The notes under the pieces are model-generated. The model ran no database searches and was not told where the DNA came from. It saw nothing but the letters and a program-made list of their open reading frames with translations. A stretch of 9,399 nt of DNA from an uncultured Flavobacteriales bacterium (GTDB taxonomy: Bacteria; Bacteroidota; Bacteroidia; Flavobacteriales_D; SKUL01), in assembly GCA_937911795.1 (NCBI GenBank), contig CALDPJ010000065.1, forward strand, positions 1 to 9,399, written 5' to 3'. Every line of letters begins with the position of its first letter. Position 1 is the stretch's first letter. Shown here one piece after another: positions 6,787 through 9,399 of the stretch. Both the position numbers and the translations under genes were made by a program.

Positions 6787-6815
6787 TTATACGCCATTTG
6801 TCTGATTGCGTATAA
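6787..6815. promoter_or_regulatory. Dyad TTATACGC-N13-GCGTATAA around the -33 box
   Basis: Perfect 8-bp inverted repeats lie at 6787-6794 and 6808-6815. Corresponding positions in the two half-sites are 21 bp apart, about two helical turns, as expected for a dimeric regulator. The TTTG -33 box sits inside the 13-base spacer. There is no T tract after the right arm, so a terminator for the response regulator is unlikely. An operator that blocks or recruits polymerase is the best reading. The binding protein is unknown; the TPR-HTH product itself is a candidate. Confidence 0.5.
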
Positions 6816-6827
6816 ATTGTAATTTTA
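6798..6827 (+). promoter_or_regulatory. Candidate Bacteroidota-type promoter of the TPR-HTH gene
   Basis: TTTG at 6797-6800, 19 bases from the final G, then TAATTTTA at 6820-6827. Spacing and boxes match TTTG / TAnnTTTG apart from the last base, the same architecture as the candidate at 3757-3786. The expected start falls at about 6831-6834, so the mRNA would have almost no leader before the ATG at 6835. Confidence 0.5.
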
Positions 6828-6834
6828 GTCGGTC

Positions 6835-8667
6835 ATGAAAACACTACTTTTCATACCATTGGCATTATTCATCAGCGGTATAGGAAACGCCCAACATTCC
6901 GAAGAATACATAGAAACCAGGATAGACTCCGCATGGCAAACGCTGCAAATTGTTCAGAATCATGGACGTGCAGAACAAATTTCAAACGAGCTTCTACAGA
7001 TTGCAAAAAATCAGGAAGCTTATCGAGCCGAAGTGACGGCCTATCAGGTACTGGGCGAGATAATGCATCACCGGCACCAAACAGACAGCGCGATAAAATT
7101 CTACAAACGGGCATTGTTATTGGCTACCGATGAAGAGGATCATCGTGAAGCAGCATATATCCTGCAATCGCTGGGAATGAATTATGACAAGATGGGTCGA
7201 TTCAACGAATCGCTCGATTACCACAACCAAAGTATCGAACGCTGGACCGAAATCGGCGACACCTCAGAACTGATTTTTGCGCTGTTCAAAAAAGGAATTC
7301 TCCTGGACGATGCCGACCGGCACAGCCAATCGCTCGAAACCAATTTTCAGGCTCTTGCACTGGCTGAAGCTGATCGCGATACGGTGAATGTTATCAATGC
7401 GTATACCGGAATCGGAATTGTGCACAAAAAACAAGGAAATTACTCCGAAGCGAAGACATTTTATGAAAAAGCCATCCACTTCAGCGAGTTGATGAATAAT
7501 CCTCACCTGAAAGCAATGGTCCGGGTAAATCTTGCACTGGTATATAAATCGGAAGGCGAATTTCAAAAGGCCTATCACATTTTTGAAGAATTGGATCGGT
7601 TTTATGAAACAGAAGGTTACAATTATGGTTTGTTACCCACGTCTATTAATAAGGCAATATGCAGCAACCGACTCGGTTTTCACAAGCGGGCGCTCGAAGA
7701 AGGAATCAAAGGACTCTTGCTGAGTCAAAAAATGAATGCCAAAGAAGCCGAAGCCGACGTGGCAAACGAGTTGGGAATCGCGCACCTCGCTCTTGGTCAA
7801 TTGAAAGATGCGCTCCATTGGTCTATGCATTCAATAAAAACCGCAGCCGAAAGTCATTCTATAGAGAAAAAAAGAGACGCAGAAAAAACACTGAGCGACA
7901 TACATGCCGCAATGGGCGATTATGCAAAGGCGCTACATCATTATAAATTATTCATGGCGTATAAAGACACCATGTTCGAAGAACGGAAATCAGACCAGAT
8001 TCTTGAGTTGCAAACCCAGTACGAAGCCAAAGAAAAAGAGCAAGCTATTGAAGCGCTCGAAGCCTCTTCTGCATTTCACCGGTTTCAAAAAAACGCGTTT
8101 TTATTGGGTTTGATCGGGGTCATTCTGTTTTCTGTTTTGATTGTAAACCGGGAAATTAAACGACGAAAGAAAGCCCGGCGTTTATTTCAGGCGGAACAGC
8201 AATTGGCGTTGGTTAACGAAGCTCGCTTAAAGGACCAGTTGGTCTTTAAAAGCCGGGCGCTGGCGTCGCAGGCATTGCACATTGCTCAAAAACAGCAAAT
8301 GATTCAGGATCTGAAAACGGAAATTCTGGCCGCCAATGACATGAGCAATGGAAGTTCGGATACCACATCCATCATCCGAAAAATTAATTTCGATGCAAAA
8401 CTCGACGATCAATGGGATCAGTTTATGCAATCTTTCACAGAATCCAATCCCGGATTTCTTCCGGCATTGATTCAGCAATATCCGGAGCTGTCAAAAACCG
8501 ACCTGCGGATTTGCGCGCTGATTAAGATGAACCTCAACAATAAAGACATCGCGTCGGTGCTGAACATTTCGGACGAAGGTGTGAAGAAAGCACGCTATCG
8601 GTTACGAAAGAAGCTTAAGCTGGACAACCCCGAAAATTTAGAAACGGTTATTTTGAAGATTGCCTGA
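6835..8667 (+). CDS. Membrane-anchored TPR regulator with C-terminal helix-turn-helix
   Basis: A 610-residue one-component regulator of a type common in Bacteroidota. It has a signal peptide (residues 1-19, ending GNA) and about eight TPR-like helical repeats at roughly 67-378, for example AYTGIGIVHKKQGNYSEAKT (189-208). A coiled coil (about 385-415) and one transmembrane segment (about 421-437) follow, then the basic stretch REIKRRKKARR and a second coiled coil (about 445-500). The C-terminal HTH at about 552-595 carries LSKTDLRICALI, NNKDIASVLNIS and VKKARYRLRKKL. The layout puts the TPR part in the periplasm and the DNA-binding part in the cytoplasm. Target genes are unknown. It has its own candidate promoter and operator, so it need not be cotranscribed with response regulator 2, which ends 83 bases upstream. 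The ATG at 6835 directly precedes the signal peptide; no other start fits. Confidence 0.9.
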   Translation: MKTLLFIPLALFISGIGNAQHSEEYIETRIDSAWQTLQIVQNHGRAEQISNELLQIAKNQEAYRAEVTAYQVLGEIMHHRHQTDSAIKFYKRALLLATDEEDHREAAYILQSLGMNYDKMGRFNESLDYHNQSIERWTEIGDTSELIFALFKKGILLDDADRHSQSLETNFQALALAEADRDTVNVINAYTGIGIVHKKQGNYSEAKTFYEKAIHFSELMNNPHLKAMVRVNLALVYKSEGEFQKAYHIFEELDRFYETEGYNYGLLPTSINKAICSNRLGFHKRALEEGIKGLLLSQKMNAKEAEADVANELGIAHLALGQLKDALHWSMHSIKTAAESHSIEKKRDAEKTLSDIHAAMGDYAKALHHYKLFMAYKDTMFEERKSDQILELQTQYEAKEKEQAIEALEASSAFHRFQKNAFLLGLIGVILFSVLIVNREIKRRKKARRLFQAEQQLALVNEARLKDQLVFKSRALASQALHIAQKQQMIQDLKTEILAANDMSNGSSDTTSIIRKINFDAKLDDQWDQFMQSFTESNPGFLPALIQQYPELSKTDLRICALIKMNLNNKDIASVLNISDEGVKKARYRLRKKLKLDNPENLETVILKIA

Positions 8668-8677
8668 AATTATCTTC
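8655..8677 (+). terminator. Weak hairpin across the convergent stop codons
   Basis: GAAGAT (8655-8660) and ATCTTC (8672-8677) form a 6-bp stem with an 11-base loop covering the stop codons of both convergent genes. On the plus strand a T5 run follows at 8685-8689. An outer pairing, CCGAAAA (8630-8636) with TTTTCGG (8686-8692), is also possible. No T tract follows on the minus strand. As an intrinsic terminator it is weak. Confidence 0.3.
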
Positions 8678-9399
8678 GGTTGTATTTTTCGGCATAAGAT
8701 TTCCAGAGAGAGCCCATAAATTCACCACTGCGCATCTGTCGAAGTGCTTCAAGAGGATCATCAATCAACTTCATCAATCTTTCATCCCGGGTATAGTCAA
8801 TATTCTGGATTTTCATCATTTCCCGAATCTTCTCCATTTCTTCCTCGATCAACGTTCGGTTCTGCCCCAACCACATTTCAAATTCCGCATCGGTTAATGG
8901 ATCAGTATTTATCTGCACTTTCTCTGGTTTCTGATTTTGCGATTTCTCATTCCCTGAAGAATGTTGACTGATTAAATTGCCGTTTTGAATTGCTGCCTTG
9001 ATTTCTGCCAGCTCATATTTAATATCGGACATTTCCTTTTCTATTTCGGCGACCCGTAGAGCCAAAACCTTATTGTTCATTCCTATAGACATATTGATAC
9101 GATTCAACCCCTCGCTGTAACCTGATTCCCACGCAACACCAATTATTTGAGCAATTTCAGAAGCAGATAAATCCTGAGGATTTGCGGATCTTGCGAGTCC
9201 GTCATGGCTTCCGGACGGTAAAATAAAGTCTCCGGCACTTACTTTGCCTACTACAGACACCGGTACCTGTCCTAAAAAGGCAACTTTCTGAAAATCTGCT
9301 TTACGGCCGGCAGGAGGAATATTTCCAAGCACAACTGGATTGGTAGAAATGACGAGGATATGATCAACGTCATCAATCCTTTTGCTGATTTTTCCGGCG
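8670..9399 (-). CDS. C-terminal part of an unrecognised protein with beta domain and coiled coil (runs off right edge)
   Basis: At least 242 codons are visible and the frame stays open to the right edge. The GTG at 9332-9330 lies inside an uninterrupted domain and was not taken as a start. The first ~65 visible residues (HILVISTNPVVLGN, 13-26; VAFLGQVPVSVVGKVSAGDF, 39-58; ILPSGSHDG, 59-67) look beta-rich. They recall the segment before the C-terminus of tail-spike or fibre proteins with an autoproteolytic peptidase G2-type domain; this is only a pattern resemblance. An alpha-helical part (about 78-105), a coiled coil (about 108-138), a polar linker (139-165) and a charged helical tail to RR follow. 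The protein may be a trimeric fibre or surface protein. It is convergent with the TPR-HTH gene, with two bases between the stops, and shares no obvious function with the signalling genes. Confidence 0.75.
   Translation of the reverse strand, partial: AGKISKRIDDVDHILVISTNPVVLGNIPPAGRKADFQKVAFLGQVPVSVVGKVSAGDFILPSGSHDGLARSANPQDLSASEIAQIIGVAWESGYSEGLNRINMSIGMNNKVLALRVAEIEKEMSDIKYELAEIKAAIQNGNLISQHSSGNEKSQNQKPEKVQINTDPLTDAEFEMWLGQNRTLIEEEMEKIREMMKIQNIDYTRDERLMKLIDDPLEALRQMRSGEFMGSLWKSYAEKYNRR

Noticed and set aside
9330..9332. GTG start for the right-edge gene
   Set aside because: The same frame continues upstream without a stop, with sequence in keeping with the same domain (HILVISTNPVV), so the gene is better read as truncated by the window.

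Overview
The window reads as a chromosomal stretch from a member of the Bacteroidota. The support is a TonB-dependent receptor, a membrane-anchored TPR protein with a C-terminal helix-turn-helix of the type common in that phylum, weak or absent Shine-Dalgarno sequences with A-rich leaders, and two promoters close to the Bacteroidota pattern (TTG, 19 bases, TAnnTTTG). The species cannot be named from the sequence. No rRNA, tRNA, CRISPR array, insertion sequence or attachment site was seen. No gene-free stretch exceeds 300 bases.

Almost every gene is for signalling. On the minus strand, reading from 3679 down to 1, lie a single-domain response regulator, a TonB-dependent receptor, a YfiR-family periplasmic protein and the start of a membrane sensor with a CHASE8-like extracytoplasmic domain and a HAMP linker. 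The last three are packed almost without gaps (a TAATG stop/start overlap, then a TTG start two codons after a TAG). They look like one outer-membrane to periplasm to inner-membrane sensing unit. It resembles the YfiBNR logic of Pseudomonas, with a TonB-dependent receptor in the place of YfiB.

On the plus strand, divergent from the first set, lie two paralogous soluble PAS histidine kinases (about 70% identical by hand count), a second single-domain response regulator, and a TPR/transmembrane/HTH regulator. The two kinases and two CheY-like regulators look like a duplicated and rearranged two-component pair. The regulators have no output domain, so they must act through another protein. The kinases' dimerisation-helix sequences are nearly identical, so cross-talk is likely.

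The TPR-HTH gene has its own candidate promoter, with a perfect 8-bp dyad straddling the -33 box and a predicted start site almost at the ATG. It converges, with two bases between stop codons, on the C-terminal part of a minus-strand gene that runs off the right edge. That protein has a beta-rich segment possibly related to autoproteolytic tail-spike-type domains, followed by a coiled coil.

The most interesting items are the receptor/YfiR/CHASE8 unit with its adjacent duplicated two-component genes, and the dyad operator at the TPR-HTH promoter.
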